From: Mycobacterium simulans
GTDB lineage: Bacteria > Actinomycetota > Actinomycetes > Mycobacteriales > Mycobacteriaceae
Assembly: GCF_900232995.1 (NCBI RefSeq)
Contig: NZ_OCVX01000003.1
Span: 374,760 to 438,759 of the forward strand
Direction: 5' to 3'
DNA: 64,000 nucleotides
In this document: in pieces, positions 19,665 through 29,247 of the stretch
How positions within the stretch are numbered: position 1 is the first letter of the stretch
How the letters are laid out: each line of letters starts with the position of its first letter
Notes under the pieces: model-generated
Seen by the model: only the letters and a program-made list of their open reading frames with translations
What the model was told of the DNA's origin: nothing
The model's database searches: none
Position numbers and translations under genes: made by a program

Positions 19665-19758
19665 GAAACACAAACTAGCCGGGCGTAGAGAAGCGCGTGT
19701 CACGACCCGCGCAGCGGCAAGACAATCGAGGCCCAGATCTTGGTCTAACGTTGACACC

Positions 19759-20538
19759 GTGGCAAATTCGCGCCCGCGACAAGAAGTCGAATTGGATTTC
19801 GCCCGTGAATGGGTGGAGTTCTACGACCCCGACAATCCTGAACATCTGATCGCAGCCGACCTCACCTGGTTGCTGTCGCACTGGACATGTGTATTCGGCA
19901 CGCCGGCTTGCCAAGGCACCGTCGCGGGCCGGCCGCACGACGGATGTTGCTCGCACGGCGCGTTCTTGTCGGACGATGACGATCGCGCCCGGTTGGACGA
20001 CGCGGTGAAAAAGCTGACCGCCGACGATTGGGAATTTCGCGAGAAAGGCTTGGGCCGCAAGGGATACCTGGAGCTCGACGAACATGACGGCCAGTCCCAG
20101 TTCCGCACCCGCAAACACAAGGACGCTTGCATCTTCTTGAACCGGCCGGGGTTTGCGGCCGGCCCCGGCTGTGCACTGCACAGCAAGGCCCTCAAGCTCG
20201 GCGTGGCGCCGCTGACGATGAAACCCGACGTCTGCTGGCAATTGCCGATCCGGCGCAGCCAGGAGTGGGTGACCCGGCCGGACGGCACAGAGATCCTCAA
20301 GACCACCCTCACCGAATACGATCGCCGCGGCTGGGGCTCCGGGGGCGCGGACCTGCATTGGTATTGCACCGGCGATCCCGCCGCCCACGTCGGCGCCAAG
20401 CAGGTCTGGGAAAGCCTTGCCGACGAACTCACCGAACTGCTGGGCGAGAAGGCTTACGGTGAATTGGCGGCAATGTGTAAACGCCGGAGCAAATTGGGGC
20501 TCATCGCGGTGCATCCCGCAACGCGGGCGGCCAGGTAG
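19759..20538 (+). CDS. Cysteine-rich YkgJ/DUF3109-like protein (Rv0495c)
   Basis: 259 residues from the GTG at 19759, chosen because conserved sequence starts at [20 protein letters not shown] and the longer frame (from 19633) would overlap ppx. Conserved cysteines are in [36 protein letters not shown] and [11 protein letters not shown], the arrangement of YkgJ-like putative metal or Fe-S binding proteins. Function is unproven. It is divergent from ppx (94 bp) and convergent with the GntR gene, overlapping it by 38 bp. Confidence 0.88.
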   Translation: MANSRPRQEVELDFAREWVEFYDPDNPEHLIAADLTWLLSHWTCVFGTPACQGTVAGRPHDGCCSHGAFLSDDDDRARLDDAVKKLTADDWEFREKGLGRKGYLELDEHDGQSQFRTRKHKDACIFLNRPGFAAGPGCALHSKALKLGVAPLTMKPDVCWQLPIRRSQEWVTRPDGTEILKTTLTEYDRRGWGSGGADLHWYCTGDPAAHVGAKQVWESLADELTELLGEKAYGELAAMCKRRSKLGLIAVHPATRAAR

Positions 20539-21253
20539 CTAGGCCGCCGTTCGTGTAGGCCGCCACCATGCGCAGCGCGCTGCCTTTCAGATACGCCTCC
20601 ACGGTCGCGGCGGCCTTTTCGGCGTCGCCCGAAACTACCGCCTCGGTGATCGCCCGCAGATCGGCCACCACGGGCGCGGCGTCGCCGTAGGCCCCGGTGA
20701 GTTCATGCTCGCGGCCGCCGAAGGCATGCTCGACCCAGCGATACAGCAACCCCAATGCGCGGTTGCGGGTGCTGTGAATGAGCACCCCGAAGTAGGCGAG
20801 ATCGGCCGCCTGCCGCTCTGCGGCCGAGTTCGCCGCTTGCACCACGGCCAGCGCAGCGCGCAATGCCTCGGCATCCTCGGGCGTGTTCCGGTCGGCCGCC
20901 AGCCGGCCGATCAATGGGCCTAATGCGGCGCGGATCTCGAGCAACTCGACGAGGAAGTCCGGGCCCAGTTTGCGCACCAGCGCTTCGACCACCGCGGGAT
21001 GAGTGAGGCCCTCGGGGTCACAGACCACGCTGCCGCTGCCGTGGCGGACCTCGATCAGACCCATCTGCTGCAGCCGGGCCAGACCCTGGCGCAACGACGT
21101 GCGGTTGACACCCAGCTGCTCTGCGAGCTCTCGCTCCGGCGGCAACGTCGAGCCGGGCGGGAAAACGCCGTCGAGGATCGCGTCGGCGATCGACGTGGCG
21201 ATCTGCTCGTCCACACGCTGACGATCCGGCGGTTGAATCAGTGACTGGTTCAT
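20501..21253 (-). CDS. GntR-family (FadR subfamily) transcriptional regulator (Rv0494)
   Basis: 250 residues from ATG 21253. The N-terminal winged helix-turn-helix includes [20 protein letters not shown] and [19 protein letters not shown]; the C-terminal all-helical FCD effector domain follows. M. tuberculosis Rv0494 is described as a starvation-responsive, fatty-acyl-CoA-sensitive, autoregulatory FadR-type regulator. The open frame extends upstream to 21649 but would overlap the divergent gene. A TTG four codons earlier is a possible start. Its start codon overlaps a candidate operator at 21253-21265. The 3' end overlaps the Rv0495c-like gene by 38 bp. Confidence 0.9.
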   Translation of the reverse strand: MNQSLIQPPDRQRVDEQIATSIADAILDGVFPPGSTLPPERELAEQLGVNRTSLRQGLARLQQMGLIEVRHGSGSVVCDPEGLTHPAVVEALVRKLGPDFLVELLEIRAALGPLIGRLAADRNTPEDAEALRAALAVVQAANSAAERQAADLAYFGVLIHSTRNRALGLLYRWVEHAFGGREHELTGAYGDAAPVVADLRAITEAVVSGDAEKAAATVEAYLKGSALRMVAAYTNGGLATWPPALRDAPR

Positions 21254-21265
21254 TGGCTCAACCAA
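21253..21265. promoter_or_regulatory. Candidate GntR operator between Rv0494-like and Rv0493c-like genes
   Basis: TTGG (21253-21256) and CCAA (21262-21265) form an inverted repeat with a 5-bp centre, in the 29-bp gap between the divergent starts at 21253 and 21283. GntR regulators bind such short palindromes in their own promoter region. Either gene could be controlled here. Confidence 0.45.
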
Positions 21266-21282
21266 TATTGTAGGCTGGCCGT

Positions 21283-22245
21283 GTGGACGAACTGCAATCG
21301 GCCGTCGCGCCGCGTTGGCGGGGTAAGGCCGGCCGGCTGGAGGTGTGGTACGCCACCCTCTCGGATCCGCTGACCCGCGCCGGCCTCTGGGTTCACTGCG
21401 AGACCGTCGCCCCCACATCCGGTCCCCCATATGCACACGGCTGGACAACCTGGTTTCCGGCGTCTTCGACCGACGGCCCGCCGCGCACCGAGCGCTTCGG
21501 ACCGGAATCTGCTCAGCCCGCGACCGGGGCCGCCTGGTTCGATAACGCGGGGGCGCGAGTGGGGCCGCAAGAGCTGACCGGGCGGGCGGGATCACTCGCA
21601 GGGGACCTGTCCTGGAAGGACCCGACAGCACCGCTGTGGACATTTCCACGTGTGGCGTGGGAACGCGAGCTGCTACCGGGCGCCCAGGTGGCGTTCGCCC
21701 CCACCGCCGACTTCACCGGCTCACTGAGTGTCGACGACACGATCCATTCCATCGACGGCTGGCGCGGCGGCGTCGCCCACATCTACGGGCACGGCAACGC
21801 CAAGCGCTGGGGATGGATCCATGCCGACCTAGGTGACGGCGACGTCTTGGAAGCGGTAGCGGCCGTCTCCAACAAACCCGGTCTACGCCGACTCGCCCCG
21901 CTGGCGTTCGTTCGCTTCCGCATCGACGGCAAAGACTGGCCCGCGGGCCCCGGAAGCATCCTGCCGTCCCTGCGGATGCGGACAACGCTCGGCTTGCAGC
22001 ATTGGCAGCTGGAGGGGCGCATTGGCGGCCGCGCGGTGCTGATCCGCGTCGACCAACCGCCCGACCGGTGCGTGAGCCTGCAATACACCGATCCCGACGG
22101 CGGCAAGGCGGTGTGCACCAACACCGAGCAGGCCGACATCCACATCGACATCGACGACCGGCACTGGTCGGTGCACGGCACCGGCCACGCCGAAGTCGGC
22201 CTGCGCGGTAACGCAGCACCCGTCGTCAATGAAAGGACGCCCTGA
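21283..22245 (+). CDS. Conserved hypothetical protein, possible lipocalin-like fold (Rv0493c)
   Basis: 320 residues from the GTG at 21283, divergent from the GntR gene. The repeated Trp/His-rich strands, for example [20 protein letters not shown] and [20 protein letters not shown], recall two-domain lipocalin-like proteins (AttH / carotenoid-hydratase / tocopherol-cyclase-like), but this is weak pattern resemblance, not an assignment. No signal peptide. The stop shares one base with the start of the next small membrane protein, and the GMC oxidoreductase follows, so three genes form a tight operon probably controlled by the divergent GntR regulator. Confidence 0.82.
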   Translation: MDELQSAVAPRWRGKAGRLEVWYATLSDPLTRAGLWVHCETVAPTSGPPYAHGWTTWFPASSTDGPPRTERFGPESAQPATGAAWFDNAGARVGPQELTGRAGSLAGDLSWKDPTAPLWTFPRVAWERELLPGAQVAFAPTADFTGSLSVDDTIHSIDGWRGGVAHIYGHGNAKRWGWIHADLGDGDVLEAVAAVSNKPGLRRLAPLAFVRFRIDGKDWPAGPGSILPSLRMRTTLGLQHWQLEGRIGGRAVLIRVDQPPDRCVSLQYTDPDGGKAVCTNTEQADIHIDIDDRHWSVHGTGHAEVGLRGNAAPVVNERTP

Positions 22246-22574
22246 TGAGTTTCGCCCTCGACCCACCCCTGCTGTTTGCCTCCGGCCTGCTCATTGAGCG
22301 CCGCATCCCCAAACAGCGTCGCGACGTCATCGAGGCCGCCGTTCTCGGTGTGTTCTTCGCCGGTTCGTTCGGCCTCTACAACAACGTGCCCGGCCTGGGG
22401 TTCCTGTGGCGGCCGTTCCGCTCTCGCAACGGCCGCGACTTCATGTGGAACAGTGGTGTTTTCAGCGTGAACACCGAAAAAGCCGAGTGGCCGCTGCACG
22501 CCGCGGCCGGCGGCATATTCGCCACCTACCCATTTTTTCTCAAACTCGGCCGGATGCTCGGACGCGCTAAATGA
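22245..22574 (+). CDS. Small hydrophobic conserved protein (Rv0492A)
   Basis: 109 residues. Two moderately hydrophobic stretches (around 6-20 and 31-48) and a C-terminal one (about 86-103) suggest membrane association. Conserved segments include NNVPGLGFLWRPFRSRNGRD and FMWNSGVF. Start overlaps the upstream stop by one base; its TGA overlaps the GMC oxidoreductase ATG by 4 bp. It could be a membrane adaptor for that oxidoreductase (inference). No known domain recognised. Confidence 0.82.
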   Translation: MSFALDPPLLFASGLLIERRIPKQRRDVIEAAVLGVFFAGSFGLYNNVPGLGFLWRPFRSRNGRDFMWNSGVFSVNTEKAEWPLHAAAGGIFATYPFFLKLGRMLGRAK

Positions 22575-24442
22575 GCCGTCTGGCAGATCGCGCAACGGCC
22601 TCGTTCGGCGCAGCGCTGCTGCCCGAGGAGCACGGCGGCCCGTCACCGGCGGAACTCGTCGAATGTGTCGACCGCTACGCCATGCGAATGCCTACCGCCT
22701 CGCGGCTGGCGGTGCGCGCCGGGCTGCTGTCACTGGCCGCGGCGAGCTACCTGACAACCGGCCGATCACTGTCGCGGCTCGGGCCCGCCGAGCGGGAAGT
22801 GGTGCTGCGTCGGGTCGCCGCGCTGAGCCCGGATGCCGGTGCGGCCGTGGACGGCATGAAGGCCATCGTGCTGCTGGCCAGCGGTGCAGACACCTATGCG
22901 CAGGAATTGCTCTCCCGTGCGCAGCGGCACGACGCGGCGCACCCCGACGCGGCGTTGCACGTCACCTCGTCGAGCGAGACCGCGTCCGGCGTGACCACCG
23001 CTGCGGTGGTCGTCGGCTCCGGCGCCGGCGGCGCGATGGTGGCGCGCACCCTGACGCGGGCCGGCATGGACACCGTCGTGCTCGAAGAGGGGCGGCGCTG
23101 GACGGTGGAGGAATTCCGTACCACCCACCCGATCGACCGGCTTTCCGGCTTGTACCGCGGCGCCGGAGCAACCGTCGCATTGGGACGTCCGGCGGTGATG
23201 CTGCCGATGGGCCGAGCGGTCGGTGGCACCACCGTCGTCAACTCCGGCACCTGCTACCGACCGCCACTTGCCGTGCAGCGACGCTGGCGCGACGAGTTCG
23301 GCCTCGGGCTGGCCGACCCGGACCGGTTGGCCGGCCACCTTGACGAGGTGGAGCGCACCCTGCGCGTCGCGCCGGTACCGCTGGACGTCATGGGACGCAA
23401 CGGCAACCTGCTGCTGGATGCCGCCAAGTCGCTGGGCTGGCAAGCGGCTCCTATTCCACGCAACGCGCCCGGTTGTGAAGGCTGCTGCCAGTGCGCGATC
23501 GGCTGCCCGCGCAACGCCAAGTTCGGTGTGCACCTCAACGCCCTGCCGCAGGCCTGCGCGGCCGGGGCGCAGATTGTTTCGCAGGCGCGGGTAGAACGGG
23601 TCCTGCACGAGCATGGACGGGCTCGCGGGGTGCGCGCCCGCCGGCCCGATGGGACCGCGATCGATGTGCTCGCCGACACCGTCGTGGTGGCCGCCGGTGC
23701 GACCGAGACGCCGGGGCTGTTGCGGCGCAGCGGCCTTGGTGGACACCCGCGGCTCGGCCGGAACCTCGCTGTGCATCCGGCGACGATGCTCGCCGGGCGC
23801 TTCGACGACGATGTCTATGCGTGGCGTGGCGTGCTCCAAAGCGCTGCGGTGCACGAGTTCCACGAGTCCAACGGCGTGCTGATCGAAGCGACCTCGACGC
23901 CACCGGGCATGGGGTCGATGGTCTTCCCCGGTTACGGAGCCGAGCTGCTCAGCTGGCTCGACCGGGCACCCCAGGTTGCGACATTCGGGGCACTGGTGGC
24001 GGATCAGGGCGTCGGCTCGGTGTTGTCGGTGCGGGGCGAAACGCTGGTGCGTTACGACATCGCCCAGGCCGACCTCGCCAAGTTGCGGGTTGCACAGGAG
24101 GCCATCGGTCGGCTGCTCTTCGCCGCCGGAGCGGTAGAGGTGCTCACCGGCCTGCCCGGCGCGACGACCGTGACGTCGTTGGCTGGGCTGCAGGACGCGC
24201 TGCGGCGGACCAGCCCGCGCAGTCTGCACCTGGCCGCCTTCCATCCCACGGGCACGGCGGCCGCCGGGGCCGACGAGCAGTTCTGTCCTGTCGACGAGAC
24301 CGGCCGGCTGCGCGGTGTCGACGGTGTGTGGGTTGCCGACGCGTCGATCCTGCCGTGCTGCCCGGAGGTGAACCCGCAGGTGTCGATCATGGCGATGGCG
24401 TTGGCGGTCGCCGAGCAAATGGTCGACGTTCGCCGAAATTAA
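22571..24442 (+). CDS. GMC-family FAD-dependent oxidoreductase with ferredoxin-like Cys motif (Rv0492c)
   Basis: 623 residues. A helical N-terminal region (about 1-140) precedes the FAD-binding motif VVVGSGAGGAMVART (G149-G154), and a second FAD contact, MGRAVGGTTVVNSGT, follows. Near residue 302 sits CEGCCQCAIGCP with cysteines 302, 305, 308 and 312, the CxxCxxCxxxCP spacing of a [4Fe-4S] ferredoxin site. The C-terminal GMC domain has the LHLAAFHPTGTAAAG histidine region and ASILPCCPEVNPQVSIMAMA. Such proteins oxidise alcohols or sterols; the substrate is unknown. The third gene of the operon under the divergent GntR regulator, suggesting lipid or fatty-alcohol metabolism. Confidence 0.92.
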   Translation: MSRLADRATASFGAALLPEEHGGPSPAELVECVDRYAMRMPTASRLAVRAGLLSLAAASYLTTGRSLSRLGPAEREVVLRRVAALSPDAGAAVDGMKAIVLLASGADTYAQELLSRAQRHDAAHPDAALHVTSSSETASGVTTAAVVVGSGAGGAMVARTLTRAGMDTVVLEEGRRWTVEEFRTTHPIDRLSGLYRGAGATVALGRPAVMLPMGRAVGGTTVVNSGTCYRPPLAVQRRWRDEFGLGLADPDRLAGHLDEVERTLRVAPVPLDVMGRNGNLLLDAAKSLGWQAAPIPRNAPGCEGCCQCAIGCPRNAKFGVHLNALPQACAAGAQIVSQARVERVLHEHGRARGVRARRPDGTAIDVLADTVVVAAGATETPGLLRRSGLGGHPRLGRNLAVHPATMLAGRFDDDVYAWRGVLQSAAVHEFHESNGVLIEATSTPPGMGSMVFPGYGAELLSWLDRAPQVATFGALVADQGVGSVLSVRGETLVRYDIAQADLAKLRVAQEAIGRLLFAAGAVEVLTGLPGATTVTSLAGLQDALRRTSPRSLHLAAFHPTGTAAAGADEQFCPVDETGRLRGVDGVWVADASILPCCPEVNPQVSIMAMALAVAEQMVDVRRN

Positions 24443-24495
24443 AACCAGGCACCCTCACGTCGGCGAGTCGTGTGCGTGGCGTTAGTGTCGCGGAG

Positions 24496-25179
24496 CTAGC
24501 CCTCGAGCTTGTAACCCAAGCCCCGCACCGTTACCAGGTGCACCGGGTTTGCCGGATCGGCCTCGATCTTGGACCGCAACCGCTTGACGTGGACGTCGAG
24601 TGTCTTGGTGTCGCCGACGTAGTCCGCACCCCAGACCCGATCGATCAGCTGTCCGCGGGTCAGAACCCGGCCGCTGTTACGCATCAGGTATTCCAGTAGG
24701 TCGAATTCCTTCAGCGGCAACGTGATGGTGTCACCGTTCACGGAGACGACGTGGCGTTCGACGTCCATCCGTACCGGCCCGGATTCCAGGACGCCGTCGC
24801 TGATTTCGGAGTCGTCGTCGCCACCACGGCGCAGCACCGCGCGGATCCGTGCGATCAACTCACGCGCCGAATAGGGCTTGGTCACGTAATCGTCGGCACC
24901 GAGTTCCAGGCCGACCACCTTGTCGATCTCGCTGTCCCGAGCGGTCACCATGATCACCGGCACGCTGGAACGGGCTCGCAGCTGCTTGCACACATCAGTT
25001 CCCGACATCCCTGGCAGCATCAAATCGAGCAACACGATGTCGGCGCCGGCCCGGTCGAACTCGGCGAGTGCCGCGGGACCGTCGGTTACCACCGTGGCCT
25101 CAAAGCCCTCCTTGCGCAGCAGAAATGCCAGCGGATCGGCTAATGACTCCTCGTCCTCGACAATCAATACGCTTGTCAC
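24496..25179 (-). CDS. regX3: Two-component response regulator RegX3
   Basis: OmpR/PhoB-type regulator of 227 residues that controls phosphate-starvation genes with sensor SenX3. Receiver domain: VEDEE acidic pocket, phosphorylation site D52 in VLLDLMLPG, and K in DDYVTKPYS. C-terminal winged helix with LPLKEFDLLEYLMRN and LDVHVKRLRSKIE. I chose the GTG at 25179 because GGAGGAG lies about nine bases upstream; the GTG at 25188 would leave almost no spacing. Nearly identical to the M. tuberculosis protein. Only 49 bp separate it from senX3, occupied by a repeat-derived junction. Confidence 0.97.
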   Translation of the reverse strand: MTSVLIVEDEESLADPLAFLLRKEGFEATVVTDGPAALAEFDRAGADIVLLDLMLPGMSGTDVCKQLRARSSVPVIMVTARDSEIDKVVGLELGADDYVTKPYSARELIARIRAVLRRGGDDDSEISDGVLESGPVRMDVERHVVSVNGDTITLPLKEFDLLEYLMRNSGRVLTRGQLIDRVWGADYVGDTKTLDVHVKRLRSKIEADPANPVHLVTVRGLGYKLEG

Positions 25180-25231
25180 TTGCGCCACTCCTCCTCATCG
25201 CTGCGCTCTGCATCGTCGTTAGCGCGGGTCA
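25180..25231 (-). repeat. Single MIRU-like unit forming the senX3-regX3 junction
   Basis: On the minus strand the segment runs from the senX3 TGA through GACGATGC, a short hairpin-forming middle and GAGGAGGAG, which serves as the regX3 ribosome site. M. tuberculosis complex strains carry one or more 77/53-bp MIRU copies here (a typing locus). The present copy is short and single. Confidence 0.75.
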
Positions 25232-26470
25232 TCGACTTAGCTCTTCCTCTCGTTGTGGCCTGTTAGGCCGCACGTCGCTCCGTTGCGATTGCTCGGTTTC
25301 GTCGCCGTTGTGCTGCGGCTCCGCGTGATCCGGCGCTAGGGCCGGCAGCGACAACGTGAATGTCGATCCAGTTCCCGGCTTGCTCCACACGCCGATAGTG
25401 CCGTTGTGGTTGGCCGCGACGTGTTTGACGATGGCCAGCCCCAGCCCGCTGCCACCAGTCGCCCGCGATCGCGCCTTGTCTCCGCGGAAGAACCGCTCGA
25501 AGACCCGCTCCTGGTCTTCGAGAGCGATGCCGATGCCCCGGTCGGTGACCGCGATCTCGATGTTGTCGCCTCTCCTGCGGCGGCTGATCGACACCGGCGA
25601 CCCCGGGGGCGAATATGCGATCGCATTGGACACCAGGTTTGCCAGAGCCGTCACCAACAGTGTTTGGTCGCCCAGCACCCGTAATCCGCTCGGTGCATCG
25701 GTACGGACATCGATGCGGGCGTTGTCGGCCGCCACCTTGTGACGCGAAATCGCCTCGGACACAATGGTATCGACGTCAACATCGGTCACGTTGGACAACC
25801 GCTCGGCGCCCTGCAGACGGGACAGCTCGATCAGCTCGGCGACCATGTCGCCCAATCGATTGGCCTCGATGAGCACCTTTTCGGCGAATCGCCGAACGGT
25901 ATCGGAGTCATCCGCCGATGCCAGCAGCGCCTCGGCAAGTAGGGCCATAGCACCAACCGGGGTCTTGAGCTCATGGCTGACGTTGGCCACGAAATCACGC
26001 CGCGTCGCCTCCATGCGGGCATAGTCAGAGTGGTCGTTGGCGAAGACCACCGCGAACCGGCGGTCCTCCTCACTCAGCAATCGGGCTTGTCCATGCACAG
26101 CCAGCCCGGATCGTCCAGAGGGGCGCTTGCCCGGGGGCAGATCGAACTCGACGTCGCGGCCGCTCAGCGCCTGTTGTGCGGCCTGCCAAGCCTGGTCGTC
26201 GAGCTGACGGTCGCGCACCAAGCCTAGCTCCCTGGCCCGATCGTTGAGATAAACGACGTCGCGATGGCTATCGACAACGGCCACACCCACCGGCATCAGC
26301 GCGACGATTCGTTGCAGCATCTGTGCGACGGTGATCCCCGTCGACTCGGTGGTCACTCGTTGCCGGCGTTGAACAATCCGCCACGACAGCCGGGTTCCAG
26401 CCGCGACGCCTACGGCCAGTGCCGCCGCGGACAGGACCGCGGCCAGCAACAGTGCCGAGAACACAGTCAC
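25229..26470 (-). CDS. senX3: Sensor histidine kinase SenX3
   Basis: Membrane-bound phosphate-responsive kinase/phosphatase for RegX3. From the GTG at 26470 (AGGA eight bases upstream) the protein has 413 residues. An N-terminal hydrophobic region (about 3-25) is the membrane anchor; a PAS-like domain spans about 45-150; the phosphoacceptor box is [15 protein letters not shown] (H166); the ATPase domain shows the N box [12 protein letters not shown] and [15 protein letters not shown] plus [12 protein letters not shown]. Gene order senX3 then regX3 is the conserved mycobacterial arrangement. The TTG at 26476 is an alternative start. Confidence 0.96.
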   Translation of the reverse strand: MTVFSALLLAAVLSAAALAVGVAAGTRLSWRIVQRRQRVTTESTGITVAQMLQRIVALMPVGVAVVDSHRDVVYLNDRARELGLVRDRQLDDQAWQAAQQALSGRDVEFDLPPGKRPSGRSGLAVHGQARLLSEEDRRFAVVFANDHSDYARMEATRRDFVANVSHELKTPVGAMALLAEALLASADDSDTVRRFAEKVLIEANRLGDMVAELIELSRLQGAERLSNVTDVDVDTIVSEAISRHKVAADNARIDVRTDAPSGLRVLGDQTLLVTALANLVSNAIAYSPPGSPVSISRRRRGDNIEIAVTDRGIGIALEDQERVFERFFRGDKARSRATGGSGLGLAIVKHVAANHNGTIGVWSKPGTGSTFTLSLPALAPDHAEPQHNGDETEQSQRSDVRPNRPQREEELSR

Positions 26471-26605
26471 AAGCAAAATCCTACAAATCGGGTGAACGCC
26501 GCCCTAGCTGAGCGAGGCCAAATTCGGACAAGTCACATACTTCGCTACAGGTATTCGACTGCTGTTCACGTGATGTTTAACCAACCGCTCTATCGGCACC
26601 GCGAA

Positions 26606-27361
26606 TCACGCTTTGCCGGCTCCCTGACTGGCCACCGCGGCGGCACCGACGGCAGCTGCCTCGGGGTCGAGATAGATGCCCCCACCTACCACTGGCCGCA
26701 ATTGAGCATCCAGGTCATAGCGCAGCGGAATGCCGGTGGGGATGTTCAGTCCGACGATCTCGTCGTCGGACATCTGATCCAGGTCCTTGACCAGTGCGCG
26801 CAACGAGTTGCCGTGCGCGACGATCAGCACCGTCTTGCCGGCCCGCAGGTCGGGAACGATGACGTCGGTGAAGTAGGGCAAAAACCGGACTACCACGTCG
26901 GCCAGGCATTCGGTCAGCGGGCCGCCGCCGATATCGGCGTATCGGGGGTCAGCGTCCTGGCTGAACTTGCTGCCTTTTTCGATCGGCGGCGGTGGGGTGT
27001 CGTAGCTGCGCCGCCACGCCATGAACTGCTCTTCGCCGTAGCGAGCCTTGGTCTCGGCCTTGTCCAGGCCCTGTAGCGCGCCGTAGTGGCGCTCGTTGAG
27101 CCGCCAGCTGCGCCGCACCGGAACCCACAGCCGGTCGGCGCGGTCCAGCGCCAGATGCGCGGTGGTGATGGCGCGCCGCAATAGAGACGTGTAGAGCACA
27201 TCGGGCAGCAGGTCGTGTTCGGCCAGCAGCTCACCGCTGCGCACCGCCTCCGCCTGGCCCTTGTCGGTCAGGCCGACGTCGACCCAGCCGGTGAACAGGT
27301 TGAGGGCATTCCAGTCGCTTTCGCCGTGGCGCAGCAGGACCAGCGTGGCAGTGTCACCCAT
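26606..27361 (-). CDS. gpm1: 2,3-bisphosphoglycerate-dependent phosphoglycerate mutase
   Basis: Interconverts 3- and 2-phosphoglycerate in glycolysis and gluconeogenesis. 251 residues, the standard dPGM size. Catalytic motif [10 protein letters not shown] (R11, H12), [21 protein letters not shown] with the acid/base Glu, and the second histidine in [15 protein letters not shown]. It is separated from the YbjN-like gene by only 13 bp; in H37Rv a LysE-family gene (Rv0488) lies between the two. Confidence 0.96.
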   Translation of the reverse strand: MGDTATLVLLRHGESDWNALNLFTGWVDVGLTDKGQAEAVRSGELLAEHDLLPDVLYTSLLRRAITTAHLALDRADRLWVPVRRSWRLNERHYGALQGLDKAETKARYGEEQFMAWRRSYDTPPPPIEKGSKFSQDADPRYADIGGGPLTECLADVVVRFLPYFTDVIVPDLRAGKTVLIVAHGNSLRALVKDLDQMSDDEIVGLNIPTGIPLRYDLDAQLRPVVGGGIYLDPEAAAVGAAAVASQGAGKA

Positions 27362-27374
27362 GCCGGCAAGTCTC

Positions 27375-27884
27375 TCACGCGTCCTCGTCTTCGATGAGAT
27401 GAGCGAACGCCTCTAGGTTTTTCAGCGACTCCCCGCGCGCTACCCGCCACTCCCATTCCTTTTGAATCGACGAGCGAAAACCCAACTCCAACAACGTATT
27501 AAAGTCCGAATCCACCGCTTCGAGCACTTGCCCAAGCACCCGATCGATCTCCTCGGCGTCGACCGAGGCCAGCGACATCCGACCCACCAGATAGATGTCG
27601 CCGACGTTATCCAGCGTGTAGGCCACTCCGTAGAGCCGTCGGTTGCGCTTGAGCAGGAACCGGTAAACCCCCTCCTGGTTCTCGTCGGGCTTCCGGCACA
27701 CGAACGCCTCGACGCGCACCGAATGCTCGCCGATGCTCAAGATGGTGTTGGTCTTGAGCCGACGTTCACCAGGCAACGCGACCACCACTCCGGGCAGCCC
27801 GCCGGCGGCACCAGCGTGTTTGGCGTACTCGAGCTGGCTGGACCGGAGCGCGTCTTCGATTACTTGTTCCACCCGAGAGGTCAT
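27375..27884 (-). CDS. YbjN-domain protein (Rv0487)
   Basis: 169 residues from ATG 27884, which overlaps the mshA stop by 4 bp. The frame is open further upstream, but that part is antisense-like and unconserved. YbjN-domain proteins resemble type III secretion chaperone folds; family-typical segments are [40 protein letters not shown] and DDYLVGR-like [10 protein letters not shown]. The coupled position behind mshA is conserved in mycobacteria, but the role is not established. Confidence 0.88.
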   Translation of the reverse strand: MTSRVEQVIEDALRSSQLEYAKHAGAAGGLPGVVVALPGERRLKTNTILSIGEHSVRVEAFVCRKPDENQEGVYRFLLKRNRRLYGVAYTLDNVGDIYLVGRMSLASVDAEEIDRVLGQVLEAVDSDFNTLLELGFRSSIQKEWEWRVARGESLKNLEAFAHLIEDEDA

Positions 27885-29230
27885 GCGCCCACTCCCCGAC
27901 GCGACGTCCAGCGGCGTGGTTTGCGCATCGCGACCAGGTCGCGAACCCGGTGCTGGCGCTCGGCCGTGAAGTCGGCGATCGCGCGCCGGTAGCTGGCCAG
28001 CAGCGCGTCGGTGGTGTTCTCCCAGGAGAAGATGGCCGCGTGCTTTGCCGCCGCGTGGCTCATCGCCCAGCCCTGCGGGCCTGCCCGCAGCCGCAGCAGA
28101 TGATCGATCGCATCGGCCCACCGGTCGACGTCGTGCCCAGACACCAAGCTGCCGGTGATCCCGTCGCGCACCGCCACCGGAAGCCCACCCACCGCCGCCG
28201 CTACCACCGGCGTGCCGCACGCCTGCGCTTCCACGGCGACCAGGCCGAACGACTCCGAATAGCTCGGCACGGCAACTAGATCGGCGGCCTGGAACAGTGT
28301 CGTCAGATCCGTGCGCGACTGCGGCGGAAGGAACGTCACCCGCGTCGTAATGCCGAGTTCGTCGGCGAGCCGAACCAGCCCGTCCGGTGAGGCCAGACCG
28401 CTGCCCGACGGTCCACCGGCCACGACGATGCGCACGCCCGGCAGTTTCGCCGCGGCGCGCAGCACGATGTCGGGTGCTTTCAGCGGCTGGATCCGTCCGA
28501 CGAAAGCCACCACCGGCTCGTCCAATCCGAGCCGCAACGCCGCCCGGGCCGCCCGCCGGTCACCCGGACGAAACACGTCCAAGTCAACACCGGGGTGGAC
28601 GACGTCGATCCGCGCCGGATCGGCGTGATGAATCGAAATCAATTGTTGCGCTTCATCTTCGGTGTTGACAATGAGCCGATCCGCCTCGTCGACAACCTGC
28701 TGTTCGCCGACGGTACGCAGCGGCGGCTCGGGGGTATCGCCGTGGGCCAACGCCGCGTTCTTCACCGCGGCCAGCGTGTGCGCGGTGTGCACCAACGGCA
28801 CCGCCCAGCGGTCACGGGCCAGCCAGCCGACCTGACCGGACAGCCAGTAGTGCGAATGCACGATGTCGTAGTGCCCAGGTTCGTGGGCGGCTTCGGCGCG
28901 CAGCACCCCGGCGGCGAACGCACACAGCTGGGTCGGCAAGTCGTATTTGTCCAGACCCTCGAATGGCCCCGCCACCACGTTGCGCACCAGCACGCCGGGC
29001 GCGACCTGCACGATAGGAGGATCCGCGGACGCCGTGGCCCGGGTGAAGATCTCCACGTCGATGCCCCGGCGAGCCAGGTGCAGCGCGCTCTGCAACACGT
29101 AGACGTTCATGCCGCCGGCGTCACCGGTGCCCGGCTGGGCCAGCGGTGACGTGTGCACCGCCAATAGCGCAACCCGGCGTGGATCGTTCACTGCCGAGTC
29201 GTGGCGCACACTCCCATGTTTACAGGACAC
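27881..29230 (-). CDS. mshA: D-inositol-3-phosphate glycosyltransferase MshA
   Basis: First step of mycothiol synthesis: transfers GlcNAc from UDP-GlcNAc to 1L-myo-inositol 1-phosphate. GT4-family, GT-B fold, 449 residues from a GTG at 29230 (M. tuberculosis 480, with a longer N-terminal tail). Visible: [20 protein letters not shown] at the acceptor site, [27 protein letters not shown], and the EX7E-type motif [20 protein letters not shown]. Start is uncertain by some 10-30 residues because the tail is not conserved. Coupled to the YbjN gene. Confidence 0.95.
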   Translation of the reverse strand: MSCKHGSVRHDSAVNDPRRVALLAVHTSPLAQPGTGDAGGMNVYVLQSALHLARRGIDVEIFTRATASADPPIVQVAPGVLVRNVVAGPFEGLDKYDLPTQLCAFAAGVLRAEAAHEPGHYDIVHSHYWLSGQVGWLARDRWAVPLVHTAHTLAAVKNAALAHGDTPEPPLRTVGEQQVVDEADRLIVNTEDEAQQLISIHHADPARIDVVHPGVDLDVFRPGDRRAARAALRLGLDEPVVAFVGRIQPLKAPDIVLRAAAKLPGVRIVVAGGPSGSGLASPDGLVRLADELGITTRVTFLPPQSRTDLTTLFQAADLVAVPSYSESFGLVAVEAQACGTPVVAAAVGGLPVAVRDGITGSLVSGHDVDRWADAIDHLLRLRAGPQGWAMSHAAAKHAAIFSWENTTDALLASYRRAIADFTAERQHRVRDLVAMRKPRRWTSRRGVGA

Positions 29231-29247
29231 CGCGCGACGGCCGGTCG

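Noticed and set aside
19633..19758. A longer N-terminus for the Rv0495c-like protein
   Set aside because: It would overlap the divergent ppx start and is basic, low-complexity sequence.
21254..21649. A 130-codon N-terminal extension of the GntR regulator
   Set aside because: It overlaps the divergent operon's first gene and has Arg/Pro-rich antisense character.
22766..24418. A 550-codon minus-strand frame opposite the GMC oxidoreductase
   Set aside because: Composition (His, Arg, Gly, Gln) is typical of the antisense of a GC-rich gene; the plus strand has FAD and GMC motifs and coupled neighbours.
23491..24699. A 402-codon frame overlapping the GMC gene and the regX3 end
   Set aside because: It lies out of frame in the real gene and consists of low-complexity Arg/Gly-rich shadow sequence.
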